Below are positions 12,541-24,649 of a stretch of DNA of 64,000 nt, in pieces. The notes beneath the pieces are model-generated. The model ran no database searches and was not told the origin of the DNA. It worked only from the letters and a program-made list of their open reading frames with translations. The first letter of the stretch is position 1. Each line of letters begins with the position of its first letter. A program made the translations under genes and the position numbers. Source of the stretch: Cannabis sativa (taxonomy: Eukaryota; Streptophyta; Magnoliopsida; Rosales; Cannabaceae); NCBI RefSeq assembly GCF_029168945.1, contig NC_083602.1, positions 75,474,600 to 75,538,599 of the forward strand, read 5' to 3'.

Positions 12541-14432
12541 TGTTGGAAATTATTTTACCAGGATCTTAGATCTACAAACAAGTATGTTGATTAACACCCT
12601 AAATATGAACTTTCTAAAACGATGAAATAAACACATATAAAGTTTAGGAAACCTTACATTGGGTGCAGCGGAATATAATGACTCCTTCCGTTCAGATATC
12701 TAGCCCTTGATTCCTTTCTGTAGCAGAGCATTATCAATATCTGAACCTGGATCTCTTTCTCAGAATCTTTGATGCTGAAACTCCTTTTGCTAAAAGTCTT
12801 TCTTCACGATCTTCCTCACTATGGTTGAGGTATCACTTGTTGTGTGTGGGCACTACTCTCACACTAAGAATTTTGAAATGGAAGAGGAAGAAGAAAGAGA
12901 AAGGGTCGGCCAAAGATAGGGAGAGAGAAAGGCTCAGTTTTTTCTCTGAAGGAAAAATAGAAATTTAAGTGTAATTTTCCTGAAGCCTTCACTATCTATT
13001 TATAGCATTCCACTAGGGTTAGGTTTGAATGATTTGGCATTAAAATAATGAAAATATAAGTTTAAATTCCCTACAAAAGTGGTCGGCCCTATACAAGTGG
13101 ATTTGGGCCTCACTTTTTGCAATTTTGCAGTTTTATCTTTTCTGCATCTGATTTTCTCAAAAACGCCAATTTTCTAATTCAACCATTTAAATGCCAATTC
13201 TAACTATTTAATAACTATAAATAATTATTAAATAATATTGTCATTTATCATATTTATTAATTGAACCATACAAAGTATCATTATTAACAAATATGCCCCT
13301 AAAACTCTTTCTTTACAATTTTGCCCTTACTTAGTGAAAAATTCACAAATAGACATAGTCTAATTTGAGAATTATAATTGATTAATCAAAACCAATTATA
13401 TGAGTCTTACAAGCAATATTATCTCAACTAGTGCGGGGACCATGGGTCTATATAACCGAGCTTCCAATAAGTAGATCAAGAATTTATAACCTAAATTCAC
13501 TGACTTATTAATTCTTCGTTGAATCCACGCATAGAACTTAGAATTGCACTCTCAGTATATAGAATGCTCTATATGTTCCACCATATAGACACATCATTAG
13601 TTATCCATTGTTATAATCCTAATTTGATCAATGATCCTCTATATGAATGATCTACACTGTAAAGGGATTAGATTACCGTTACACCCTACAATGTATTTAA
13701 TCCTTAAAACACTTAACCCCATATAAATGATATTTCAGCTTATGTGAAATGAGATCTCCACCATTAATTTTCGTTTGGTCAAGCTCGAAGGTGATCATCC
13801 TTTACTTACTATTCGCCAGATAGAAGCTATAGATTCCATGTTTATGTTAGCGCTCCCACTCAATTGCACTACCGTGTTCCCAAAATGTACGTATCACCCT
13901 GACCTAAAAGTAGGCTGAACTAACAAATCAAAGAACACGAATCGCCTCTTGAGATTGAGCCTAATCATAACTGGATTAAGATCATTTGATCTAGGATCAA
14001 CTAGGCGATATTGACTTGAATAGATATTACGGTAAGTTTAATAATCTAAGTCAAAGTTCAATATCGGTCCCTTCCGATGCATACTCCATGCATCCAACCT
14101 GAGCTTTACTTTAACCAATGCTCTGGAAAGAACATAGCACTTCTCCAAATGCAAGTAAACTCTGTTGTAGATTATCATATCAGTAAAACCCTATGCCTGA
14201 TAAATCTAGAAATCTTTATTCACATAGCCATGTTTACTTTCCAATGTGTTGACAGCACAATAAACAGGATCAAGTATGTGAAAAGGGTTTCAGATGAATT
14301 TATACATTATGCACATTTAATCATTAAATAAATCATGTGAACCATGCAAAATTAAATGTTATATATGACCTATATTAATAAGTAAATCTAATTATATTAA
14401 AATGAGTTTTATTTAGGGTATAAAACCCAACA
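12541..14432 (-). repeat. 3' LTR of element B
   Basis: Reverse complement of the family LTR, starting TGTTGG and ending ACCCAACA on the plus strand. It has the same length as the partner at 31,117-33,008, although small compensating indels exist. A reversed TATA box lies near 12,997-13,006. Confidence 0.93.
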
Positions 14433-14447
14433 AACTCCCACTTGCAC
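14433..14447 (-). promoter_or_regulatory. Polypurine tract of element B
   Basis: AACTCCCACTTGCAC is the exact reverse complement of the purine tract before the 3' LTR of element A. It confirms the minus orientation. Confidence 0.8.
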
Positions 14448-14499
14448 TAATATAAAAAAAAATGTGCATTTCAAATAATCTCAACACCTTGATATACAA

Positions 14500-15592
14500 A
14501 TCAAGTGTAGTAGTAGTAAACTCCTCGTAATAGGATCTGAAAGGTTGAATTAAACACAACCTTTTCTCCACTATTACTCTTCCTTAATCACAAAATCATT
14601 AATAATGTGAAGTTCCTCTCTATATGTCTACTCTCTTGGGATGCTGGATTCTATACCTTTGGCAACTACTTCTTGGTTATTCAAGAAGTAACACTAGTAG
14701 TTAAGGCAATTTGAAATGGTGCTAAAGATGTATAGAACTTTCCTTAGACTGAATAAGTACCTTTCCTGCAACTTTAACAATCAGTCCCTTTCTGGTAGAC
14801 CTAGAGACTTCAGATAAGTTTTTACACTTCTCCAAAATCACTATTCCACCCCCAGAGTAATCACCATCTTATCAGAAAGATTTTCTAGCACAAAGGCGAA
14901 TTTCGAAATTTGATATGGTGTAGTCTAAGAGTTTTAAACACACTCTTATAGACTAACATATAGTTCCTCTTCTTAATCTTAAGATTTACTTGATTGTCTT
15001 CCAATGTTCTTCTCCTGGATTAATCTGATACCTACTCATTACTCCCACTCAACAGCAGGTGTCTGGTCTAAGGCATACAAAAGCATATCTAAGACCTCTC
15101 ACTGTTGATTTAAGAAATTCTTTCATGGCTTTATCTTTTCTGGAATAGTTAACACTTTTCCTTAGATAAAATCTATGCCTAGAAGTCGAGAAGCTTCTAT
15201 AGATTGCCATTAGAAAGAAAATGCTTCAGCATCTTACTAAAGTAAGTTGCTTGCATTAGAGAAAGTAATTACCAGGTATACCATAAGCCATAGGTTTAGA
15301 TAAACTCAAACCTATAATACTAGGAACAGGAAGTTTTGTTAAGTCCATTGAATAGGCTTATAAACGAAAATTTCCATTTATGTTCTTGTAATAGAAAACT
15401 TTAGGCTATTCCATGTGAATGGATTAAACCATAGTTCTATTGGCTTTGCTTCTTAGTTTCTTATCTTGACAATCCATCAATTGTTTAAACTCACAATGGA
15501 TTTTAATCACTAGTGTCTTCCAAGAAGGTGAGTTCCTAGAAACTCTCCCACTACGACAAGGTACCGTGAATTATGTTTAAGAAAACTAAATG
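14500..15592 (-). pseudogene. Copia RT C-terminus and RNase H remnant of element B
   Basis: Minus-strand translation gives broken but recognisable Copia pieces: around 15,000-15,115 a stretch with RPDTCC followed by VMSRYQINPGEEHW, matching the conserved RPDICYAVG...SRYQSNPG block at the end of Copia RT, and around 14,530-14,660 EVVAKGIESSIP and ELHIINDFVIKEE, matching the end of Copia RNase H. Stops occur every few dozen codons. The reading is cut at 15,597 by the Sirevirus insertion. Confidence 0.72.
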
Positions 15593-15597
15593 GTATT
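15593..15597. repeat. Target site duplication GTATT of the Sirevirus-like element
   Basis: GTATT here and at 25,778-25,782 bracket the element exactly at its TG and CA ends. Confidence 0.92.
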
Positions 15598-16725
15598 TGA
15601 AAAACCGTGTTTTTGCAAATGTCAGTTGTATATAAGAAAATATAAAAACTGGATGCGTTTCCAGAAGCAAAAAGTAATTCTGCTACAGCAAAACGGAACA
15701 GGCAGAATATAAAATATTTGCAAAAAAATAAATAACTTGACACAAGAGATTTATACGTGGTATTTGTGTTCTCACGAACACTCCTAGTCCACAGGGCCAC
15801 GCCCAGAGAATGAAATCAATTAATAAAGTATCAAAATTACAAAGACAATTGACTTAAACAAGTTTAGACTCCCTCTAAAGTATTACCGCAATCCTTTGTA
15901 ATCCACTTTATGAATCTGACTTCTTGAAACACATTCAAGCCCGAACTCCCTTCGTCTTTGAAGTGTGAGTGCTTACTTCCTCCCGAAGTAAGGCTTCAAC
16001 AAGTCTTCTCCCGAAGACCAAGTGCTTACTTCCTCCCGAAGTAAGGCTTTACCAAGTCTTCTCCCGAAGACCAATCTCTTGTTCAGTCAAGTAGTTCTTC
16101 ACAACCTCTAGGACAGAGTAAGAACAAAAATAGAACAACTAGAACCTAGATGAACAACTAGGCTCTCACAAAACAAAGAAACACTCTTCTCTCAAAAAGA
16201 TAAATGCAAAAAATGATTAATGGAAGAGTTCATTCGAATCGTTGCTCTCTAGGCTCTATTTATAGAACATAGAAACCAAAGAGGCAACCACAAGTTCGAA
16301 TCTACAGCTGTACAAAAACTTTCCTAAGAAAACACGATCTGCTACATCAGATTCGGATGCTGACGCAGCAAATCTGACCAGAAACAGGAAACTTGCTAAA
16401 AACGGGTCCGATCTTCTATCAATGCTTGATTCCTGCCAAAAACAGATTAGATATTCTGATTGTACCAAGATACAATCGAAATCAATAAGGAAAAGGCAAT
16501 AAACAAAGTTTCCCTAAAAAAGACAACTTTCCAAAAGAGAATTTCTTCTCTTTTAAGAAGTTTTCAACAAAGGAAAATTCAGCTGAAAGTGTAACTTTCC
16601 TAACAAGGAAAAGGGCAACTAAAAACCGAATTTAAAAGGTAAGAATCCGAAAATGAATGCTCAACAATCTTACCATAAATAGAAAAATTATTCTGTCAAC
16701 TAACTTGCCAAAAAAGGACTTTACA
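15598..16725 (-). repeat. 3' LTR of the Sirevirus-like element
   Basis: It matches 24,650-25,777 over its whole length without a net length change. On the plus strand it starts TGAAAAACC and ends ACTTTACA. A reversed TATA box (CTATTTATAG, about 16,255-16,264) is present. Between 15,972 and 16,071 a 53-bp unit is repeated twice; each unit holds two hairpins, with stems CTTACTTC/GAAGTAAG and GTCTTC/GAAGAC. Confidence 0.93.
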
Positions 16726-16966
16726 ATCTCCCCCTTTGGCACTTTAGATGAACAAAATAATTTTTAACAAAAAGTACCTGCAAGACAAAGTTAGCAAGAG
16801 CAAAAAATACTACTCCCCCTGAGTAACACAACCGAATATCACAAAGAAACTAAAAACGAGCTAACTTTAAAAGATATGTTCACAAGTACTAACCAACCAC
16901 AACTCCCCCTGAAAAAATGGTCCAGAGTTGGGCAAACAAATTAAAAATAAATATCTCTCCCCCTTT
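16726..16966 (-). promoter_or_regulatory. Multiple polypurine tracts next to the 3' LTR
   Basis: CTCCCCCT (AGGGGGAG on the element strand) occurs four times, near 16,729, 16,813, 16,903 and 16,957. The first touches the LTR and is the expected primer for plus-strand DNA synthesis. Series of polypurine tracts are described for Sireviruses. Confidence 0.75.
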
Positions 16967-17042
16967 TTGTTTATCGGAGTGCCAAAGTAAACAAAAATAG
17001 AAAAATAGAGATAAGTTCAAACAAAAGCAAAGAAAAAACAAC

Positions 17043-18590
17043 TTAGTCTCGGTAGAATTTAACCAAAGAAGTCAATTGCTTGGACATCTCATACTGAACT
17101 TCTTCCATTGCTGCAAGTCGATTGTTCACATTCTGAACTTCTGACTTGACTTCCAGGAGTTCTGCTGCAGCAGAACTTGAACTTGCAGCAGCAGCAGCTC
17201 CAGCCTTTGGCCGTTTTTGAAACACACCATCAAAGTATTCAGAGGGTTGGAATGTAGGTCCACTGATAGGATGCTCAAGTGTTTCATGTGATTGGGCCAC
17301 ATTCTACTGAGAAGATAAAACCTTATAGATTAGATTTGGAAATACAAGTTTAAAGGTTGGCTTTTTACCTCTTCAGAAGGAGACAATCTGGTTCAGAATG
17401 TGTGAGGCCAAATCAATTGAAGTTCCAGAGGTGATGCGGTATAAAAGTGAAGCCACATCTTGAGACACTACGGTCTTGTTGGAATTAGGAACCCAATTGC
17501 TTAAAGCAAACCGCATAACAGATGCATGAGCAAAAGTGAGGTGAGTGATTCGAAGACTCTCCCCTGGTTTCAATTCTGAATGAGCACCCGTGAGTTCAGA
17601 GAGCATCAACTCACGATCCATGGACATCACTGCATTGGAGACATTCTTGGGCAATTGCAAAGCTTGAGCAATATCCTTTTCAGAAAAAGAGAACCAATGA
17701 CCCCTAACATAAACTCTTCGATATAGTCTAGAATTCTCATCAAGGAAATCATCAGTGAGATTAGCATAGAAATCCTTAACAATGTTTGCAATGTATCCAA
17801 TGAAACCAGTGAGAGTGTTTTCCCATTGATGAAATTGAATAAACTTTACAATACCATAAACACGATGAGCATGCAAATCATAGTTCCTCTCACTTTCAAA
17901 CTTACGGTTTGCATATAAATTCCAGTCACGTTCATTATCACGATAATAAAATTGAGGGCAACCAGACAGAGATGAAGGGACATTACCAGAAGAAGGTTCT
18001 TCCATAGGCTGCTTGCCTTTGGCAGCAGTAGAGGCCTTTGCTGCAGAAGCATATTTTGATCGAGGAGGCTTTGGCTCGAGTTTTGTGTCCTCACTGTCCT
18101 TCTCAGAATGAAGAGACGCTGATTTGTTTGAAGAGACTTCCATTGGATCCTCTTCTTCTGAACTTGAAGAGGCCGAAGGTGGATTAGTCTTGAGTTTCTT
18201 CTTGGCTGGAGGGACTGTCTTATCACGAGATTGAGAGGCTCGAAGTTCCTTCTCAGTAGAGGCTTGCTGGGCTCGTGTTCGTGTAGAAGGGCCTGTTGGA
18301 GTGGAGCCAGGAATTGATGCAGCAGGAGGGGGAACTGCCAACGGAGGAGGAGATTCCTTCGAAGATTCAGATGAAGAAGACCAGGTGCGAAGAGGTCTTA
18401 CCGATTTGCGAGCAACTTGCTTGGGTGGACGTTTTGGCTTCTCGGTTTGAGATTCACGCTGGGGAAGCGATGAATCTCCAGGCTTTGCAACAGCAGGAGG
18501 ATGAGCTGAAGCAGCAGGGGGAGCATTGGAAGGAGTTGCAACGGTTTCTTCTAACTTTTTAGTGTGCCCTAGATTCTTGGTTCTCACCAT
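17043..18590 (-). CDS. Extra ORF (ORF3) behind pol in the Sirevirus-like element
   Basis: An open frame from ATG 18,590 to 17,373 encodes about 405 residues. The first half is low-complexity, rich in S, P, K and A with basic clusters (nuclear-type composition). The second half is globular (FYYRDNERDWNLYANRKF, then RVYVRGHWFSFSEKDIAQAL) and resembles the domain known as 'putative plant transposon protein'. A stop follows, then after about 70 bases a second open frame (17,043-17,300) ends in a predicted coiled coil (SEVQNVNNRLAAMEEVQYEM). GT and AG signals near 17,367 and 17,310 suggest the two were exons of one gene, now with an in-frame TGA. The position matches the env-like ORF of some Sireviruses, but I see no signal peptide or clear membrane segment. 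Its function is unknown. Confidence 0.7.
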
Positions 18591-18635
18591 TTTGGATCTG
18601 AAAGAGAAGATGAACAGAAACAACACAAGGAACAA

Positions 18636-19728
18636 GAAATTGGGTTCGGGTAGGTGGTGAGTTAAATGACAAAGATTGATTTATATAAACTTGGAAGCAA
18701 GACAAGAAAAGGAAACCAATTTTGAAAATTTAAATGGAAACCGCCAGCCCATGAACACATAAAAGGAAACCGCCCACTCCTCAACTCCTTTCCCCTTTTT
18801 TTTAAAAAAAAAATAAAAGGAAACTAGAATTGCCAATAATATTTCCAAAAATAAAGCAATCTTTCAAGAATAAAGACACATTACCATATAAAGATTAAAC
18901 TTTACTTGGAAAAAAATCAAAATAAATCTAAGAAGAATGAATGTTGATACTTACCATTTAAGCACAAGATTTCCTTAACCCATGAAGCAAGTCACACGCC
19001 ATTTTTTTTTTTAGAAACCGAAAATAAAATACAATGTGTACAATAAATATATGAGATTCTAAACAAGCTATGTAATCAAATATCATTGAAAATTGACAAA
19101 ATAAAATACATGTTATGCTTTTAAGGAAAATAACTAATTAGTATCTCAGGAACAAATCATACTTAATTGATGTTGAGGAAAAGATATGCATGTTACTAAA
19201 AATTGAGAACCAGGATTATCAATTTAATTTAATAGAGGAGACTTACAAAGTTGAACACACTTGTCAGACATAAGTGTGTGCAGTGAAAATAGGATCATTG
19301 TCCTTGGCAAGATTTTTCATTTTCGCCTTTTTCAATTTGATCCCGCAACTAGATGCTATCACACCATACTGAAGGTAGCCCTTTTCTATGGTAGTGCATC
19401 CTCATCATAGTTGCTAATTACAATGTTCCAACTTACTCAAAAGATGGCTTTCACACCTCAGTATGGGTAGCTCTATTCCAGCAAGGGGCCTGACAAGACT
19501 GAAACAAAAATTGCTCAACTCTGTATAAGTACATTTTTTTAATCCTAGGCATAACCAAAGAGTAACATGAACCTTTTAACACAACATCACAAAGTATGAT
19601 AAGAATGAGATCCTAACTAATTATAATCCAAAAGCATAAATATGATTTGTCAAAATACAATGAAAGAAGATTAAAAGCTAGAGAAGAATCACATAACAAT
19701 ATTGTACAAAATTATGAACAAGAGAAAT
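18636..19728 (-). other. Non-coding stretch between pol and ORF3
   Basis: About 1.1 kb, AT-rich, with no open frame of note. It probably carries the promoter or splice signals for expression of ORF3, but nothing specific can be pointed to. Confidence 0.5.
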
Positions 19729-21100
19729 TTAAACAATGCAAACTCCCAAAGACTTTCTGAGGGAGTCAAAGCGACTTGCATCTAGGGCCTTTGTGAAAAT
19801 ATCAGCTAATTGTTTTTCAGTATCAACATATTCTAATTGCAAAGATTTATTTTCAACAAGTTCCCTGATAAAGTGATGCCTTATATCAATGTGCTTTGTT
19901 CTAGAATGTTGAACAGGATTTTTGGAAATATTTATGGCACTAGTGTTATCCAAAAAATAGTCAAAACACCCAATTCAAATCCATAATCAATCAACATTTG
20001 TTTCAACCATAATAGTTGAGTACAACAACGACCAGCAGCTATGTACTCAGCTTCGGCAGTGGACAAAGAAATGGAATTTAGTTTCTTGCTATGCCAAGAT
20101 ACAAGATTATTCCTAAGAAAGAAACACCCTCCACTTGTGCTCTTTCGATCATCAGCATTGCTTGCCCAATCTGCATCACTAAAACAAGCAAGATTAGAAT
20201 TAGTATCTTTCGAGTACCAAATTCCATAATCAAGAGTGCTATTAACATATCGAATAATCCTTTTTACAGCTGATACATGAGATTCCATAGGATTACTTTG
20301 ATATCTAGCACAAACTCCCACACTGTAACAAATATCAGGACGACTAGCAGTTAAATACAAAAGACTTCCAATCATGCTACGATAGAGTGTAGTGTCTACC
20401 TTTACTCCATTCTCATCTTTTGTCAATTTCAATGTGGTGCTCATTGGAGTACTTACCTGCTTAGTCGATTCAAGACCAAATTTCTTGACAAGGTTCTTAG
20501 CATACTTACTTTGAGATACAAATGTACCTCCTTCCATTTGTCTCACTTGAAGACCCAAGAAGAAAGTAAGCTCACCAACCATGCTCATTTCAAATTCACT
20601 TTTCATTTGATCAACAAAAACCTGCACTTCATGGTTAGATGTAGAACCAAAAACTATATCATTAACATAAATTTGAGCAATGATAAAATCAGATTTTATA
20701 TGCTTGATGAAAAGAGTTTTATCCACACTACCTCTTTGATAATCATGAGAAAGTAAAAATTGAGTTAACCTTTCATACCAAGCTCGAGGAGCTTGTTTCA
20801 GACCATACAAAGCTTTTTCAAGCTTGTACACATGGTCTGGAAATTGAGGATCTTCAAATCCTTTTGGTTGCTCAACCTAAACTTCCTCATTCAAAATACC
20901 ATTTAGGAAGGCAGATTTCACATCCATTTGAAACAATTTAATATTCAAAATACAAGCAATACACAAAAGTAAACGAATTGATTCTAATCTTGCAACAGGA
21001 GCAAAAGTTTCATCAAAATCAATACCTTCTACCTGTGTGTACCCTTGTGCCACCAAACGAGCCTTGTTTCTCACAATTGTACCGAACTCATCACTTTTAT
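19729..21100 (-). pseudogene. Reverse transcriptase and RNase H of the Sirevirus-like element
   Basis: Three minus-strand segments follow one another. The first (21,074-20,877) gives [19 protein letters not shown] and [11 protein letters not shown], the RT palm with its first catalytic aspartate. The second (20,831-19,932) gives LYGLKQAPRAWYERL, the second catalytic box as YVND where YVDD is normal, RPDICYSVGVCARYQSNP, and RNase H with SLSTAEAEYIAAG. The third (19,953-19,729) is the RNase H end with SRTKHIDIRHHFIRE and LADIFTKAL. A stop at about 20,878 and a frameshift near 19,940 separate them. The YVND change removes an active-site aspartate, so the enzyme would be inactive even without the breaks. 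Confidence 0.9.
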
Positions 21101-21146
21101 TTTTAAATAACCACTTTGTTCCAATTACATTTATACCTTTTGGTCT

Positions 21147-21925
21147 TCAGACCAAAATCCATACCTTGTTGCGAACAAATTGGTTGAGTTCCTCTTGCAT
21201 TGCATTGAGCCATTCCTCAAAGGTCATGGCTTCCTTCACATTTTTCGGTTCATATTGAGAAACAAAACAAAGAAAGCTGATAAAATTAACATACCTTATG
21301 CGAGTTACCATGCTTTCTTCAGGGTTGCCAAGAATGAGATCTTTTGGATGATTCAATTTGACTCTGGTGCTTGGTTCTTTCTGTATGGAATCAGTGATGA
21401 TGTTTGGATGAGTCAAAATAGACGATTCTGGTTCTCCAGTATCAGTTGCAGCAGTAGATTCTTCATTTGCAGCATCAGAAATGGGTTCTGCTGCATCAGG
21501 ATCTGCTTTTGCTACTTCTGGAGGAGCATCCATGAGACTATCTATCTTGACTTCTGTGGAAAACTCTGAAAAATCTTTAAAATCATCAACAACCACATTA
21601 GCTGATTCCAAAACAGTTTGAGTTCTCATGTTATAAACACGATAAGCTCTACTGTTTAAGGAATATCCAATAAACACACCAACATCACTTTAGCATCAAA
21701 TTTACCAATATGCTCACGATCTCTATAAACATAACACACACATCCAAAAACATGAAAATGACTTACATTGGGGCACTTACCTTTCCAAATTTCATAAGAT
21801 GTTTTTGAGGTACCTAGACGAATAAACACTCTGTTTATTATATAGCAAGCTGTGTTAATAGCTTCAGCCCATAAGCGCTTTGTCAACTTCTTGCTATTTA
21901 ACATCACTCTTGCCATTTCCTGCAA
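21147..21925 (-). pseudogene. Integrase C-terminal part and RT linker of the Sirevirus-like element
   Basis: The segment 21,925-21,656 reads MARVMLNSKKLTKRLWAEA and FHVFGCVCYVYRDRE, the end of the Copia integrase core and its C-terminal domain. A frameshift at about 21,660-21,677 leads into FIGYSLNSRAYRVYN (21,677-21,147), then an acidic, proline-containing linker and the start of RT (EEWLNAMQEELNQF). Stops at about 21,920 and 21,957 flank the VVERKN motif with the third catalytic residue (E). Confidence 0.85.
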
Positions 21926-21955
21926 AGTTCAATTCTTCCTCTCAACAACTCCATT

Positions 21956-23005
21956 TTATTGAGGAGTTTTGGGAGCTGAAAATTCATGAGTTATACCTGT
22001 AGACTTGCAAAAATCATCATACACAGAATTTTCAAACTCCTTACCATGATCACTTCGAATTCGAACAATTTTCCCAATATTACAACCTTTCTCAACTCTT
22101 AATCTCAAACAAAGAGTTTTAAAGGCATCAAAAGTGTCAGACTTTTCTCTTAAGAAATCTACCCAAGTAAAACGAGAGAAATCATCAACACAAACAAAGA
22201 TATATCGTTTACCATTCAAACTTTCAACTTGGATTGGACCCATAAGATCCATGTGAAGCAATTCCAATACTTTTGAGGTATTGATATCAGACACAGGCTT
22301 GTGAGTGATTTTTAATTGCTTCCCAAGTTGACACGGTTCACACTTACCAACACTTTCCTTACCAAGCTTGGGAAGTCCTCGAACAATACCTGCATTTGAC
22401 AATTTTTTCAGGTTTTTATAATTAATATGCCCAAGCTTGGCATGCCACAAATCTGTGGTGTTGTTGATAGCTGAATGACAAGTAAACACAGGGGTTAGAG
22501 TATAACAGTTATCATTGGATCGAAATCCTTGCAAGATACATTCATTATCATCATTAAGAACATAGCAATGATCACTATCAAATGAAACAGTAAACCCTTG
22601 GTCACAAATTTGACTAATGCTAAGTAAATTAGCTCTCAGTCCTTCAACTAACATCACATTTTTCAGTCTAGGAAACCCTTCAAAATTTAGAGTTCCCATA
22701 CCAACAACTTTTCCAGATAAACCATTACCAAAAGTGACTTCTCCACATTGCATAGGCCGAATGTTAGTCAAAAAGTCCTTGTCACATGTCTTATGTCTAG
22801 AACAACCACTGTCAAAATACCACATTTGAGATGCAGCAGTTTTATCAGAAAAACCAGCTAGACAATTTTTTTTCACCCATATCTGTTTCAAACCTTTATG
22901 TTTCTTTTGAGATTTTTCCAAATTATCAAAATAATTTGTTTTAAACAGATTTTTCAACGTGAAACATTTGTCCTTTTCTACCACAAAAATGACAAGTGGG
23001 AACAA
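21956..23005 (-). pseudogene. Protease, GAG-pre-integrase and integrase of the Sirevirus-like element
   Basis: A continuous 349-residue frame contains, in order, the aspartic protease motif WYFDSGCSRHKT, NLLSISQICDQG, the pre-integrase zinc-binding region LWHAKLGHINYKNL with CEPCQLGK, and the integrase core with catalytic aspartates in LHMDLMGP and RSDHGKEFEN. It ends at a stop exactly where APKTPQ should continue into the VVERKN motif. The order protease-integrase-RT is diagnostic of Copia. Confidence 0.92.
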
Positions 23006-24548
23006 ATCTTTTTACCTGAGATCTTACTCTTTTCGAAAATCCTGGAGATTTTGCAGCATCAGAAACAGCTCTTGCTACAACAGGCTGTGAAGCTGTTGCA
23101 GCAGACTTTGTAGCCTCAGAGTGGTTCGTTGGAACACTAGATTTTACAAATTTCGTGACTCTAGAACTTTCCATCCCATTTGATCCAAGGCCTGCGAAAC
23201 CTCTTTGACCTGCATTCTGAGCTTTTTCAAAAATAGAAGATCCAGGGTTAAGCATTTGAACATTTTTCTTAAAATTTTCAAGTTCCCTTTTTAAGAGAGT
23301 GATTTTTTCATCTTTATCACAAACATTTGTCTCATACTCTTTTATTTTTCAGTTCACACAATTCAATTCGATGAGACAATTTTTTGTTCAATTTATTCAA
23401 CTCTCTATTTTCAGAAACAACCTGAATCCATTTTTCATACATGACTTTGTATGATTCAGCAAGAGACTCTTCACAGATTTCAGACTCATCAGAATCTGAT
23501 TCCTCATGTTCGGTGGTATTATTCAAACATACCAATCTAGCTTTCACCTGTGAATCACACAACTCATTAGTCATAACAGAAGTTAGGGCAACATTTTCAG
23601 AATTATCTTCATCACTTTCGGTTTCATCATCACTCCACGTGACATTGAAACTTTTCTTATTCTTTTTCAAGGTGTTTGCACACTCAGCTTGAATATGCCC
23701 AAAACCTTCACATTTCCTGCACTGAATTCCCTTTTTGTTAGAAACAGATGGTTTGATAAAAGTATTACCTTTTGAACCTTTCGAAATATTCTTTTTATTT
23801 CCCATCTTTTTCATATATTTCTGAAAATTATTAGTTAATAAAACAATCTATCATCACATTCACTATCAGAATTTTCATTGTCAGCAACTTTCAAAGCAAT
23901 ACTTTTACCTTTGTCAATAATGGATTTGGGTTTGTCCTTTTGTTTAATCTGTTGATTTAATTCAAAAGTACGTAAGGAACCCATCAATTCTTCCACCTTC
24001 ATTGTGCTAAAATCTTTAGCTTCCTCCATTGCCAAAAGTTTAGTATCGAACCTCTCTGGAAGAACTCTAACAATTTTTCTCACAAGAACAGAGTCATCAA
24101 GCTTTTCACCAAGAGCAAAATATTCATTAGCAATATCAGATAATTTTTCATAGAATTCAGTTAAGGTTTCATTATCAGACATTCTAAGCTCATCAAACTT
24201 AGTTTGAAGCATGATAAATCTAGATCTTTTCACATCAGAAGTTCCCTCAAACTGAGTTTGAAGGATCTCCCAAGCTTCCTTAGCAGAAACACAAGATGAT
24301 ATAAGTTTAATGTAACCTTCACCTACACCGTTAAAGATAGCATGCAAGGCTTTGCTATTGTAGGCTGAAAGTTTATCATCTTCAATAGACCATTCCAGTT
24401 CAGATTTTATAGTAGTATTACCTGAAGAATCTGTCTCAACTGGAAGAGACCAACCTGATAGAACCATTCTCCAAGCTTTCTCATCTTGAGATTTGATGAA
24501 GGCTCTCATTCTAACTTTCCAATAAAGATAGTTAGAGTCATTAAGCAA
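22941..24548 (-). pseudogene. Gag of the Sirevirus-like element
   Basis: The segment 24,548-23,835 is a UBN2-type Copia Gag (LNDSNYLYWKVRMRAFIKS, AKEAWEILQTQFEGTSDVK, LPERFDTKLLAMEEAKD). A one-base frameshift near 23,830 leads to 23,814-23,332, with zinc knuckle CRKCEGFGHIQAEC and an acidic serine-rich stretch. A second frameshift near 23,335 leads to 23,255-22,941, where a second knuckle starts (CHFCGRKG) but its last two ligands are lost. Zinc knuckles bind element RNA during packaging. Confidence 0.88.
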
Positions 24549-24630
24549 CGGTGGTCTAGAAATAGAACTTCCTTCTGTAAAAATGACATTTTAACACAAA
24601 AACGTTATAGGACCACACTAAGAGTTTAGT

Positions 24631-24648
24631 GTCCCGCTCTGATACCAA
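24631..24648 (-). promoter_or_regulatory. Primer-binding site of the Sirevirus-like element
   Basis: On the minus strand TTGGTATCAGAGCGGGAC lies just inside the 5' LTR, complementary to initiator tRNA-Met; the GCGGGAC extension is common in Sireviruses. Confidence 0.9.
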
Positions 24649-24649
24649 T

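Noticed and set aside
14077..14331. ORFs of about 84 codons present in both LTRs of element B (also 32,653-32,907)
   Set aside because: They repeat only because the LTRs repeat; LTRs of this family in elements A and C do not keep the frame.
17373..18635. Interpretation of the extra ORF as a viral envelope gene
   Set aside because: I see no signal peptide or convincing membrane span in the main frame; the hydrophobic N-terminal residues come from a start upstream of the better ATG.
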